Assembly: GCF_047730075.1 (NCBI RefSeq)
Contig: NZ_CP159831.1
Coordinates: 1-64,000 of the forward strand
DNA from: Njordibacter sp905182035
Lineage (GTDB): Bacteria; Pseudomonadota; Gammaproteobacteria; Pseudomonadales; Balneatricaceae
Length of the DNA: 64,000 bases
Direction of reading: 5' to 3'
Made by a program: the position numbers and the translations under genes. Shown here one piece after another: positions 48,529 to 56,775 of this stretch (its first letter is position 1; each line of letters begins with the position of its first letter). The notes under the pieces are model-generated. The model was not told the origin of the DNA and ran no database searches. It worked only from the letters and a program-made list of their open reading frames with translations.

Positions 48529-48714
48529 ATTGGGCGCAGGAAAGCGATGAGTTACTCTCACATGGATAAAGACAGGGCAGCTACGCTGCCACAAATCATG
48601 TGATAGTAGGGTGAGACTGGCGCAGTTGGCAAAGCACCGCTTTGCGCCACTCGAACGGCAGGGCCTGAGGCCCTGACCGGGCCATCGCCAAGCTTCCCAT
48701 TCAGTACTAAAGAG

Positions 48715-48743
48715 CCTCTAGCCCAAAAAGTTAGGGGTTTTTT
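48715..48743 (+). terminator. rrn terminator 2 (repeat copy 2)
   Basis: Copy of the first terminator 215 bases downstream; one stem base differs (TTAGGGG in place of CTAGGGG), giving a second wobble pair, but the T run is intact. Confidence 0.8.
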
Positions 48744-48929
48744 ATTGGGCGCAGGAAAGCGATGAGTTACTCTCACATGGATAAAGACAGGGCAGCTACG
48801 CTGCCACAAATCATGTGATAGTAGGGTGAGACTGGCGCAGTTGGCAAAGCACCGCTTTGCGCCACTCGAACGGCAGGGCCTGAGGCCCTGACCGGGCCAT
48901 CGCCAAGCTTCCTATTCAGTACTAAAGAG

Positions 48930-48958
48930 CCTCTAGCCCAAAAAGCTAGGGGTTTTTT
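48930..48958 (+). terminator. rrn terminator 3 (repeat copy 3)
   Basis: Third copy of the same hairpin and T run, a further 215 bases downstream, in the partial last repeat unit, about 110 bases before the LysE-family gene. Confidence 0.85.
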
Positions 48959-49067
48959 ATTGGGCGCAGGAAAGCGATGGATATGACGACACTGCGCCCC
49001 AACCTCTTAATTACACCTCAACTTTACAAATGTTACAATCCACAAGCCAAAACTCAGGACCCAACAG

Positions 49068-49682
49068 ATGCTCGAGTCTACATTACAATTCCTAGCAATT
49101 ACCGTGTTCTTAGAAATCACTCCAGGGCCTGGAGTGCTGTTCATCCTTTATCAATCTGCTTTTAGTTTTCGTAACGCCGTTACAGGAGCATTGGGCATGT
49201 TAACCTCTAATGTTATTTGGATCAGTCTGGTGGCCACAGGTCTTGCCTTAGTATTAACTCAAACACCATCTGTGTTTGATACGTTACGATACATAGGCGC
49301 CAGTTATTTAGTTTATTTGGGTTATAAAATCATCCGTTACGGAATAGGTAAACCCCATGCTGATGAAAACACTCATGCAGGGCAATACAAAAGTCTCTGG
49401 TCCAGCTACCGCCAAGGTGTGCTTACCTCATTATCAAATCCCAAAGCGTTGTTGTTTTTTATGGCGTTATTCCCACAGTTTACTAGACCAGAGCATTTTG
49501 CCCACGACATTATCTATTTTGGTGTCCTCAAAATGGCCTGTTTAGCTGTGGTGATGATTAGCTATGGCCTAATGGGGCGCCGACTGTTTAATTATATAGG
49601 CAATTCTGCTTGGGCCAACACCACTTCTCGAGTGTTAGGTGGCGGCATAATCTTCGCAGCTGCAGCAGTTGCACGGGGCTGA
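49068..49682 (+). CDS. LysE/RhtB family amino acid exporter
   Basis: The 204-residue product has the five to six membrane segments and the N-terminal LQFLAITVFLEITPGPGVLFIL (with the TPGP motif near residue 18) of the LysE/RhtB/LeuE family, and the internal SNPKALLFFMALFPQF segment typical of RhtB proteins. These export amino acids or related compounds such as homoserine lactone. The substrate cannot be predicted. It follows the rrn repeat array by about 90 bases with its own (unassigned) promoter. Confidence 0.9.
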   Translation: MLESTLQFLAITVFLEITPGPGVLFILYQSAFSFRNAVTGALGMLTSNVIWISLVATGLALVLTQTPSVFDTLRYIGASYLVYLGYKIIRYGIGKPHADENTHAGQYKSLWSSYRQGVLTSLSNPKALLFFMALFPQFTRPEHFAHDIIYFGVLKMACLAVVMISYGLMGRRLFNYIGNSAWANTTSRVLGGGIIFAAAAVARG

Positions 49683-49778
49683 TTTGGCTTTACCTCCATG
49701 TGCCTTGATTAACAGACCATGACCGTAGCTCAATAACCCTCTATAATAGTGGTGAATTGGTTATTTTGGTGAAAAATT

Positions 49779-50375
49779 ATGTACTTTGATGAGCTTTATG
49801 CACCACTGAAAGATATGCAGGATTGGCAGCAAACCGCTTTCTCTGCAGCCCTTTGCGAACGAATTTTTCCTCACTATGCTTTATACGATAGTTTGTTAGA
49901 AGCTAATCAGGCAATTATTGCCAGAACGGCGTTAGACCAAGTGTGGAAGCAGCTATCTTTGCGTGGCAACATGAATGCAGACACTCAGCTCACTAAGGTA
50001 GAGGCCATTATCCACAACGAAGAAGACGAAAGTTTCGGTGCAGGCTTGGCCTTCGATGCCCTAGTGGCATTGATGGCTACGCTACATTGTGTCGATAACG
50101 CAAGTTTTGAGGATGCAGCTAGTGTGGCCCATTTGTCACGTGAGAGTGTAGCTAAGTTCGTTGAACTGCATGCCGACGATGAGTTGAGCGACGAACAACT
50201 TATTCGCCACATTTCCACCCATGAACTTATGGTGCAGGAACTAACCTTCCAAGCTCATGTGATGGAGCTTTTGATCTCTCAGAATGTTGCCAAAGCCTCA
50301 CAAATTGATGAGCTTAAGGCCATGTCTATGGCGGATGGTGTGAGCAATATTGGTATCAGCATCAACCATGGCTAA
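49779..50375 (+). CDS. YjaG family protein (DUF416)
   Basis: The 198-residue acidic, soluble, helical product matches the YjaG/DUF416 family of gammaproteobacteria in length and in the N-terminal DWQQTAFSAALCERIFPHYALY region. No molecular function is established. A TATAAT at 49743-49748 with a weak TGACCG upstream may be its promoter. The 152 bases after it carry no gene. Confidence 0.78.
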   Translation: MYFDELYAPLKDMQDWQQTAFSAALCERIFPHYALYDSLLEANQAIIARTALDQVWKQLSLRGNMNADTQLTKVEAIIHNEEDESFGAGLAFDALVALMATLHCVDNASFEDAASVAHLSRESVAKFVELHADDELSDEQLIRHISTHELMVQELTFQAHVMELLISQNVAKASQIDELKAMSMADGVSNIGISINHG

Positions 50376-50527
50376 CGCTAACGCTAACTCCACCCATACC
50401 TACAAAGAGTTTCAAAGTTGATGATGGTTTGAGTATATTTTACAGTTGCTTATATCGGTTTCAATTAGTTCATAGCCAACTTGAAAGCCAATAGCTTAAT
50501 GACACCTACTTACAACGAGAATAAGTT

Positions 50528-51268
50528 ATGAAATTGGTTAAAGGATTTGGTTACTTGCTTCAGGGGGCAAGATTACTTTTCCATCCTGGGCTAAGATTAT
50601 TTGTACTACTTCCGCTGTTGGTAAACATCATAATGTTTGCCCTTGGCCTTGGCTTCCTCATTTCCTTTGTGAGTGGCTGGATGGGTGGTGTTGTATCCTG
50701 GTTGCCAGAATGGATGAGTGGAATTACATGGTTGTTATGGCTCCTATTTGGCCTTTTATTTGCCATGGCAGTGTTCTTTGGTTTCAACTTATTAGCCAAC
50801 TTCATTGCTGCCCCGCTTAACGGGCTATTGGCTGAGAAAGTACAGCTTCATCTAACTGGGCAGGATCTAGGCGAAGCAAGTTTTGGCTCAATCGTGGCAA
50901 GCATTCCTCGCTCCGTTGGCCGAGAAATAAGCAAGTTGACCTACTACCTACCAAGAATTGTGTTGTTGTTGGTGTTAAGTTTTATTCCTGGGATTAACGC
51001 GATAGCACCTTGGTTGTGGCTTTTGTTTGGCGCCTGGATGATGGCCATTCAGTATGTTGATTATCCAATGGACAATAATGGCGTGAGTTTTCGGAAAATG
51101 AGACGTAGTTTGAGCCAGCAGCGTCTGTTACACCTAGGGTTCGGTGGCGGTGTGTCTCTTTTGTTAATGGTTCCGTTAGTCAATTTCTTCGCTATGCCAA
51201 TTGCAGTGGCCGGTGCCACAGCGCTCTATGTGGGTGAGCACGAGGCGCTAGGTATAGTTGAGCAGTAG
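50528..51268 (+). CDS. cysZ: Sulfate transporter CysZ (EI24 family)
   Basis: CysZ is an inner-membrane protein that supports sulfate uptake for cysteine synthesis. The 246-residue product has the family start KGFGYLLQGARLLFHPGLRLFVLLPLLVN, several membrane segments, and the conserved FNLLANFIAAPLNGLLAEKV and DYPMDNNGVSFRKMR segments. It ends convergent with ubiA, with the two reading frames overlapping by 21 bases. Confidence 0.94.
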   Translation: MKLVKGFGYLLQGARLLFHPGLRLFVLLPLLVNIIMFALGLGFLISFVSGWMGGVVSWLPEWMSGITWLLWLLFGLLFAMAVFFGFNLLANFIAAPLNGLLAEKVQLHLTGQDLGEASFGSIVASIPRSVGREISKLTYYLPRIVLLLVLSFIPGINAIAPWLWLLFGAWMMAIQYVDYPMDNNGVSFRKMRRSLSQQRLLHLGFGGGVSLLLMVPLVNFFAMPIAVAGATALYVGEHEALGIVEQ

Positions 51269-52108
51269 ACCAACCCACACACTCAAAGCTGCCCATTGGT
51301 TATTAATGAAGGCCTTAAAGTAGTTGGTTTTAATCCTGCTACGGCCTAAGCGTTGTTGGTATATAAATAGCCCTGCCATCACAGCCAGGCCCAAGTAGAA
51401 AGGGCTGTTAAGGTGATTGATTTGACCAACAGTAAATAATAAACCAACACACGCCATCTGAAACGCTGCAATAATCGCTAGATCCCAACTACCAAAAAGC
51501 ACCGCAGTGGATCTTACGCCAATTTTTACATCATCCTCCCTGTCCACCATGGCGTAATAAGTGTCGTAGGCAATAGTCATGCATACCGCAGCAGTGAAAG
51601 TTAGCCATGCTGATAGGCCCGTAGAGCCAGTTTGGGCAGTAAATCCCATAGGTATGGCCATAGCAAATGCCGCGCCCAATGCTGCTTGAGGCCAATGGGT
51701 ATAGCGTTTCATAAACGGGTAAGCAGTGGCTAGCACAAGAGCTGATATAGAAAGGAAGACAGTATAACCATTAGTAAATAGCACTAATATGAAAGCCGCT
51801 AAGCATAGGCCAAAAAACAACACCAAGGCTTCTTTAGGACTAACCAGCCCTGTTGCCAATGGCCTTTGTTTAGTCCGTTCAACATAGCCATCAACTTTAC
51901 GATCGGCGTAATCATTAATTACGCAGCCAGCGGCCCTCATCAGATAAACACCAACTACAAATATAACTAATACATCAAGTTTTGGAACACCTTCAGCAGC
52001 TAACCAAAGGCCCCATAAGGTGGGCCACAGGAGCAGGTAAGTGCCCACTGGCCGGTCCAAGCGCATAAGACTTTTAAAATGGGGCCAGCGAGAAAGAAGC
52101 GCAATCAC
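51248..52108 (-). CDS. ubiA: 4-hydroxybenzoate octaprenyltransferase
   Basis: UbiA prenylates 4-hydroxybenzoate, the second committed step of ubiquinone synthesis, in the inner membrane. The 286-residue product has about eight membrane segments and the two Asp-rich motifs NDYADRKVD (near 66-74) and DREDDVKIGVRST (near 188-200). ubiC, usually directly upstream in the same operon, is 0.5 kb away here, with an opposite-strand phosphatase gene in between, so ubiA must have its own promoter. Confidence 0.97.
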   Translation of the reverse strand: MIALLSRWPHFKSLMRLDRPVGTYLLLWPTLWGLWLAAEGVPKLDVLVIFVVGVYLMRAAGCVINDYADRKVDGYVERTKQRPLATGLVSPKEALVLFFGLCLAAFILVLFTNGYTVFLSISALVLATAYPFMKRYTHWPQAALGAAFAMAIPMGFTAQTGSTGLSAWLTFTAAVCMTIAYDTYYAMVDREDDVKIGVRSTAVLFGSWDLAIIAAFQMACVGLLFTVGQINHLNSPFYLGLAVMAGLFIYQQRLGRSRIKTNYFKAFINNQWAALSVWVGLLLNYT

Positions 52109-52183
52109 AATAATGGTTCAACTTGTAGCAAAGTGACCATGCTACCATATACGCCTTTACAGTCGCTGCCCAAAGTCATCATC

Positions 52184-52633
52184 ATGTCAACAAAAACACA
52201 TAAGCTGTTGTTACTCTGCACGGGTAATACCTGTAGGTCACAAATGGCCCATGCCATGTCGCAACAATGGTGCCAGTCACATGGTCTAAGTTTTGAAATT
52301 GAGTCCCGCGGTATTCGAGCAAAGCCAGGTGATCCTACAACAGTAGAAGTTCTTATGGTGCTCTCCCAAGCCAACATTAATTGGCAAGGCACCAGTGAGC
52401 AGCTATCAATTGCAGACTTAAAGTGGGCAGATGACGTGTGGGGGATGACCCAGGAACACCTTGATTATGCGGAGCAGTTAGGCAGCGAATTGAACCTAGG
52501 CAGCCAACCCCGTTACCAATTACTCGCTGGTACACATGAACTTGTAGATCCATTAAACTGCGGTCTTGCTGCCTATGAACAGCTGTTTTTCGCCTTACAA
52601 AAACTGCTCCCTAACCGTCTTGGGGCAATATAG
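52184..52633 (+). CDS. Low-molecular-weight protein-tyrosine-phosphatase-like protein
   Basis: I start at the ATG at 52184 (MSTKTHKLLLLC), giving 149 residues; the longer frame from 52079 runs into ubiA. The active-site loop CX5R-S is LLCTGNTCRSQMA (near residue 12-24), and the catalytic Asp is in LVDPLNCGLAAYEQ near the C-terminus, as in YwlE-type phosphatases. It could be a tyrosine or arginine phosphatase, or an arsenate-reductase relative; the sequence does not decide. It lies between ubiA and ubiC on the other strand and overlaps the ubiC end by 23 bases. Confidence 0.82.
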   Translation: MSTKTHKLLLLCTGNTCRSQMAHAMSQQWCQSHGLSFEIESRGIRAKPGDPTTVEVLMVLSQANINWQGTSEQLSIADLKWADDVWGMTQEHLDYAEQLGSELNLGSQPRYQLLAGTHELVDPLNCGLAAYEQLFFALQKLLPNRLGAI

Positions 52634-53162
52634 ACGCCATCGGTGGCATAAACACCTCCGTAACTAAAATGCCTTTATCATCCAAATAAAATACTGACCG
52701 TCGCGCCCAATGTTGTTGTTGGCAATTACTTTGCTTAAGGCAGGTCACTTCTAATGCCCCACGAACCATATTTGGGTGTTTAAATAACAAAGCGCCTAAC
52801 GGCCTAGTGCCGATGTCTTTAAATTGTCGTAATCTACCCGTTAGGGTGCTGTGGGGTATGATGCTTCGAGCACAAACCCACACTTGGCCGTGACAAAGTA
52901 ACTCAACTTCGCGGATAATAGCTTTTTGACGCGGTTTAAGACGCAGTGCTTGGGCCTCTGATTGGCTGGGGATGCCCCACTGATTACTGACAACGCGGAC
53001 TACAAAATGGCCATCACTTGCATAGATAAGGCGCTGTGTTAAAGAGCCTTTATCCTGCAGCCAAGTTTGCCAGTGTCTAGGTATTCTGTGACACAATGGA
53101 CGCCTGTAACTGCGCCAAGTGCATGGGTAAGACTTTTGTGAATGAACCAGAGAAATGGGCAC
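52611..53162 (-). CDS. ubiC: Chorismate lyase UbiC
   Basis: UbiC removes pyruvate from chorismate to give 4-hydroxybenzoate, the start of ubiquinone synthesis. The 183-residue product has the family segments DKGSLTQRL (near 36-44), PRQKAIIREVELLCHG (near 76-91), WVCARSIIPHSTL (near 94-106) and the LGALLFKHPNMVRG region. The start is a GTG; I see no better ATG. It is separated from ubiA by an opposite-strand phosphatase gene, with which its end overlaps. Confidence 0.92.
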   Translation of the reverse strand: MPISLVHSQKSYPCTWRSYRRPLCHRIPRHWQTWLQDKGSLTQRLIYASDGHFVVRVVSNQWGIPSQSEAQALRLKPRQKAIIREVELLCHGQVWVCARSIIPHSTLTGRLRQFKDIGTRPLGALLFKHPNMVRGALEVTCLKQSNCQQQHWARRSVFYLDDKGILVTEVFMPPMASILPQDG

Positions 53163-53248
53163 AGTAAGCTCATCGATTATGCGAAAAATAAAGGAACCAT
53201 TGTATCAATAAGTTTAGCCCTAAGACACTATCACGAGGCCACCAAGAA

Positions 53249-53779
53249 GTGATTAAAATCACTCGCCAGTGGCTTGACCAAATGGTGGTGGGTTTAAACC
53301 TATGCCCATTTTCCCATAGTGTGGTTGTGCAGGATCAAGTTCACTATGCTATTTGTGATGGAACTGACGACCCACAGTTAAAACAGTTTTATGTGATGGA
53401 ATTACGGCGCTTGCTGGATGCTGATGAAAACAGCATCGCCACTAGCTTGCTAATGTTTTCTCAGGGACTACAAGTATTTGATGATTACCTAGATGTGCTG
53501 GACTGGTTTCAGCAGTTATTGGAACAAGCAGACCTAACAGACCATATACAATTAGCATCATTCCACCCTCAATATCAATTTGAGGGCGTAGATGCTGATG
53601 ACCTAAGTCACTTTACCAACCGTGCGCCTTATCCAACCATACACCTTATTCGTCAGGCACAAATGACTAAGGCACTTGCACAGGTGGTTGATCCTGAGAA
53701 AATTTACACGGATAACATTGAAACGTTGAATAAACTTGGCCGCCAACAGGTGGAATTACTTTGCCCTTGGGGTAAATAG
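53249..53779 (+). CDS. DUF1415 family protein
   Basis: The 176-residue product matches the DUF1415 family: WLDQMVVGLNLCPFS (near 8-22), the internal FHPQYQFEG (near 109-117) and the NRAPYPTIHLIR segment (near 128). The function is unknown. The start is a GTG preceded by a short purine-rich stretch. It may be co-transcribed with the asparaginase-like gene that starts ten bases after its stop. Confidence 0.85.
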   Translation: MIKITRQWLDQMVVGLNLCPFSHSVVVQDQVHYAICDGTDDPQLKQFYVMELRRLLDADENSIATSLLMFSQGLQVFDDYLDVLDWFQQLLEQADLTDHIQLASFHPQYQFEGVDADDLSHFTNRAPYPTIHLIRQAQMTKALAQVVDPEKIYTDNIETLNKLGRQQVELLCPWGK

Positions 53780-53789
53780 GAATAACTTT

Positions 53790-54272
53790 ATGAAACTACA
53801 TATTCTTGCTGTTGGCGGCACCATCGACAAGGTTTATTTTGATGCCCTCAGTGACTATAAAATTGGCCCACCAGCTGTCTCTGAAATCCTACAGCGGGTT
53901 AAAGTGAATTTTGATTATGACGTCAGACAGATGATCTCAAAAGACAGTTTGGACATGACCGATGCAGATCGTCAAGAGATTCTTAACGCCGTGCAGGCTC
54001 ATCCTGCAGACCATGTGATTATTACTCACGGCACAGACACTATGGTGGATACAGGGCAGGTACTAAAACAGGTGTTGGGGAAAACTATTGTCATCATAGG
54101 GGCGATGCAACCAGCCATAATGAAACTGACTGATGCCGATTTCAATTTAGGGGTGGCTGTTGCTGCAGTACAGGCACTCCCACAGGGCGCGTACCTGTGT
54201 ATGAATGGCCGCATCTATAATGTGGACCAGGTGATGAAAAATCGTGCTGAGGGTCAGTTTCAGGACCTCTAA
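53790..54272 (+). CDS. Single-domain asparaginase-like protein
   Basis: From the ATG at 53790 (with TAGGAATAA upstream) the product is 160 residues. It has only the N-terminal domain of type I/II L-asparaginases: the first nucleophile loop AVGGTIDKVYF (near 7-17) and the HGTDTMVDT segment (near 84-92) with the second catalytic Thr-Asp pair. The C-terminal domain of the usual 330-residue enzyme is absent, but such short stand-alone proteins are common, so it is not necessarily truncated. Activity is uncertain. It is convergent with the DUF501 gene. Confidence 0.85.
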   Translation: MKLHILAVGGTIDKVYFDALSDYKIGPPAVSEILQRVKVNFDYDVRQMISKDSLDMTDADRQEILNAVQAHPADHVIITHGTDTMVDTGQVLKQVLGKTIVIIGAMQPAIMKLTDADFNLGVAVAAVQALPQGAYLCMNGRIYNVDQVMKNRAEGQFQDL

Positions 54273-54279
54273 GGGCGCA

Positions 54280-54786
54280 CTAGATGCTAATGGTTAGCTC
54301 ATTGAGGCCATAATGATCGTCTAACCATTGGCCAATGACATTATTGCCGCAAAGATGATGGGCATAATGCATATGTAAGCAACGGATTTGTTGCCAGTCC
54401 CGTAACCCACCAATGCCATAGGTATCAAATAAAGGTGCAAAACCTAAATCTTGCAGTCGCTTAACTTCCTGGGCTGAACAATTAGCCCAACGCTCAGCAA
54501 CATAGGCTCGTTGACTGTCCTGATAGGCAGTCATCCACTCATCATCGACTTTTAGTTGCTGTTCTAGCCGTTTTACCAACCCAGTTGCTTCTAGCTGACT
54601 AATAGCCTTATGAAGGTCTTTAGAGCATAACCAATATAAGGTTGGGAATGGCTTGTTATCAACCAAAGGGTGCATCTTAAGCACTAGAGGGACACCATTT
54701 GGAGAACTTACAGCTACAGCTTTTAAACCTCTTGGGCTGCGGCCTAACTGTTGCTCAATGGTGGCGAGTTGTTGACGCAAGGGCAT
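54280..54786 (-). CDS. DUF501 family protein
   Basis: The 168-residue product fits the DUF501 family: the N-terminal LGRSPRGLKAVAVSSPNGVPLVLKMHPLVD region with the Pro/Gly-rich motif, TLYWLCSKDLHKAISQLE, and the C-terminal GIGGLRDWQQIRCLHMHYAHHL, which has several conserved-looking His and Cys residues. No function is established. It is convergent with the asparaginase-like gene (seven bases between) and lies downstream of aapP on the same strand. Confidence 0.82.
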   Translation of the reverse strand: MPLRQQLATIEQQLGRSPRGLKAVAVSSPNGVPLVLKMHPLVDNKPFPTLYWLCSKDLHKAISQLEATGLVKRLEQQLKVDDEWMTAYQDSQRAYVAERWANCSAQEVKRLQDLGFAPLFDTYGIGGLRDWQQIRCLHMHYAHHLCGNNVIGQWLDDHYGLNELTISI

Positions 54787-54829
54787 GATTATTTGGACAG
54801 ATAGAGAAATACAAGTGAGGCTTGATTAG

Positions 54830-54854
54830 GGCACCCACGCAGAACGTGGATGCC
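54830..54854 (-). terminator. Hairpin after the amino acid ABC transporter operon
   Basis: GGCACCCACG (54830-54839) pairs with CGTGGATGCC (54845-54854), with one G-T pair and a five-base loop. It lies 15 bases past the aapP stop on the minus strand. There is no T run after it on that strand, so it may be an mRNA-end stabiliser or a weak terminator. Confidence 0.55.
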
Positions 54855-54868
54855 GACAGCGTTTTATT

Positions 54869-55633
54869 TTAGTGGTCTAAGATTTGGCTTAAAAATAACT
54901 TAGTACGGTCATGCTGAGGGTTGTCAAAGAATTCATGAGGTGAGTTTGATTCAATGATTTCACCTTCGTCCATAAAGATAACACGATCTGCTACCTTCTT
55001 CGCGAAGCCCATTTCGTGTGTGACACACAACATGGTGATGCCTTCTTCAGCCAAAGACACCATAGTATCAAGTACTTCCTTGATCATTTCAGGGTCAAGG
55101 GCAGATGTCGGCTCGTCAAACAGCATAATGTTTGGACGCATGCATAAAGAACGGGCGATCGCCACACGTTGCTGCTGTCCACCAGAGAGCTGGCCAGGAT
55201 ATTTATTAGCCTGCTCAGGAATCTTAACTCGCTCAAGGAACTCCATGGCAGTAGCTTCAGCTTCAGCTTTAGGTACTTTACGTACCCAAATTGGCGCCAA
55301 AGTGCAGTTTTCTAACACCGTTAAGTGTGGGAACAAGTTAAAGTGTTGGAATACCATGCCCACTTCGCGGCGCACAGCATCGATGTTCTTAAGGTCGTTG
55401 GTAAGTTCAGTGCCATCAACAATGATGTCACCTTTCTGGTGCTCTTCCAAACGGTTAATGCAGCGAATCATAGTTGACTTGCCGGAACCAGAAGGACCAC
55501 AAATAACGATTTTTTCACCCTTGCGAACTTCAAGATTAATGTTCTTTAAAACGTGGAAATCACCATACCATTTGTCCATGTTACGAATTTCAATACAGAG
55601 ATCGGCAGTTGAATTACTTTGTGTTTCTGACAT
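54869..55633 (-). CDS. aapP: General L-amino acid ABC transporter ATP-binding protein (AapP/BztD type)
   Basis: The 254-residue product is the ATPase of a polar amino acid importer: Walker A GPSGSGKST (near 45-53), signature LSGGQQQR (near 149-156), Walker B IMLFDEPTSALDPE (near 169-182). The very close match of its fixed elements to the GlnQ/AapP group and the preceding genes identify the system. It is the last gene of aapJ-aapQ-aapM-aapP, 25 bases after aapM. Confidence 0.94.
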   Translation of the reverse strand: MSETQSNSTADLCIEIRNMDKWYGDFHVLKNINLEVRKGEKIVICGPSGSGKSTMIRCINRLEEHQKGDIIVDGTELTNDLKNIDAVRREVGMVFQHFNLFPHLTVLENCTLAPIWVRKVPKAEAEATAMEFLERVKIPEQANKYPGQLSGGQQQRVAIARSLCMRPNIMLFDEPTSALDPEMIKEVLDTMVSLAEEGITMLCVTHEMGFAKKVADRVIFMDEGEIIESNSPHEFFDNPQHDRTKLFLSQILDH

Positions 55634-55658
55634 GTTGATAAACCCTTAAAATTAGTTG

Positions 55659-56768
55659 CTATCGCTTGTGGCCGGTGTTGAGCTTGTTCTCTAGGTAAAG
55701 AGAGTAGCGAGCCATACCAAAACACGAAATAAAGAAGAAAACGGCGACGAATAGGTAAACTTCAGTAGACAAGCCTAACCAGTCTGAGTCGGCGACCGAT
55801 GCACGACCGATGCCTAACGGGTCTAAAAGGCCAATGACGATTACCAATGTACTGTCTTTGTACAAACCGATGAAGGTATTGACGATACCAGGAATTGAGA
55901 TCTTTAACGCCTGTGGCAAAATGATGAAGCGCATGGCTTGGGGGTAGTTCAAACCTAAGGACTCTGCAGCTTCTAGCTGTCCCTTAGGTAACGCCTGTAA
56001 GCCACCACGGATTACTTCGGCCATGTAGGCTGAAGCAAACAAAGTAACCATTATGAGTACTCGCATCAATAAGTCGAAGGTGGTGCCAGGAGGCAAGAAG
56101 TAACTCAGCATAGTTGAAGCTACAAACAGTAAAGTGATCAACGGCACGCCACGAATAAACTCGATAAAGCCGATACAAAAGTACTTAATAATAGGTAAAT
56201 TAGATTGACGGCCCAACGCCAGCAAAATACCCAGCGGTAAAGAGCCAACAATGCCAGTTACACCAATGGTCAGCGTGAGCATTAGGCCACCAAATAGATG
56301 GGTCCCTACTGGCTCTAGGCCCAAACCGCCGCTCAACAACCAAGCGCCAATGAAAGGGTAAGCCAAAGCAAATTTCAGCATATGCTTACGTGCAGGAATT
56401 TTATCCCATAACACTGCGGCGCCAGCAACTGCCAAAAGAATGGTTGCAAGGTTAACGCGCCAGCGCAGTTCTGCTGGATAGAAGCCATACACAAACAGAT
56501 TAAAGCGTTCACCAATGAACGCTAGACAGGCACCATCTGGGGCGCAGTCTTTGCGGGTTGTACCAACATATGTGGCATCAATAAACAGCCAATTAATGGC
56601 TGATGGTAAGGCCAAGTACAAAAGGTAAATAGATACCAAGGTGACGATAGAGTTAGTGGCTGATGAAAATAAATTTTCCTTTAACCAAAAAGTAAAGCCA
56701 ATGGTGTTTTTTGGTGGGGGTAGGCTAGGGTGAGTGCCCGGTGCATAGGTTTGTTTAGTCATTGTCAT
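55659..56768 (-). CDS. aapM: General L-amino acid ABC transporter permease (AapM/BztC type)
   Basis: The 369-residue permease has about eight membrane segments: a long N-terminal extension with a periplasmic loop (about 65-95), then the typical HisM-like permease core with the EAA loop in QLEAAESLGLNYPQAMRFIILPQALK. This size and extension are characteristic of AapM/BztC permeases. The aapQ stop lies seven bases upstream. Confidence 0.93.
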   Translation of the reverse strand: MTMTKQTYAPGTHPSLPPPKNTIGFTFWLKENLFSSATNSIVTLVSIYLLYLALPSAINWLFIDATYVGTTRKDCAPDGACLAFIGERFNLFVYGFYPAELRWRVNLATILLAVAGAAVLWDKIPARKHMLKFALAYPFIGAWLLSGGLGLEPVGTHLFGGLMLTLTIGVTGIVGSLPLGILLALGRQSNLPIIKYFCIGFIEFIRGVPLITLLFVASTMLSYFLPPGTTFDLLMRVLIMVTLFASAYMAEVIRGGLQALPKGQLEAAESLGLNYPQAMRFIILPQALKISIPGIVNTFIGLYKDSTLVIVIGLLDPLGIGRASVADSDWLGLSTEVYLFVAVFFFISCFGMARYSLYLENKLNTGHKR

Positions 56769-56775
56769 GTCTACC

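Larger units (their letters stand above)
48471..48979 (+). repeat. 215-base tandem repeat array after the 5S gene (2.4 copies)
   Basis: CGCCAAGCTT recurs at 48471, 48686 and 48901, a period of exactly 215. Copies 1 and 2 are full; copy 3 is the first 79 bases and stops at 48979. I see only about three base differences between copies. Each full unit holds a terminator, hairpins GGCAGC-TAC-GCTGCC, GCAAAGC-ACC-GCTTTGC and CAGGGCC-TGA-GGCCCTG, and sequences related to the 5S 3' arm on both strands. Open frames across it are short and repeat-derived, so it is non-coding. I do not recognise the unit as a known element. Confidence 0.93.

Noticed and set aside
48558..48809. An 83-codon minus-strand open frame across the 215-base repeats
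   Set aside because: It spans the junction of two repeat units and the terminator hairpins; its protein is low-complexity and unlike any family known to me.
50008..50016. Another perfect TTATCCACA, inside the YjaG gene
   Set aside because: A single box in coding sequence far from dnaA; about this many are expected by chance in 64 kb on two strands.
50372..50392. Triple GCTAAC repeat at the YjaG stop codon
   Set aside because: Only three copies of six bases, too short to call a meaningful repeat.
53790..54272. Asparaginase-like gene as a truncated pseudogene
   Set aside because: Short one-domain asparaginase-like proteins of this length are common in gammaproteobacteria, and both nucleophile motifs are intact.
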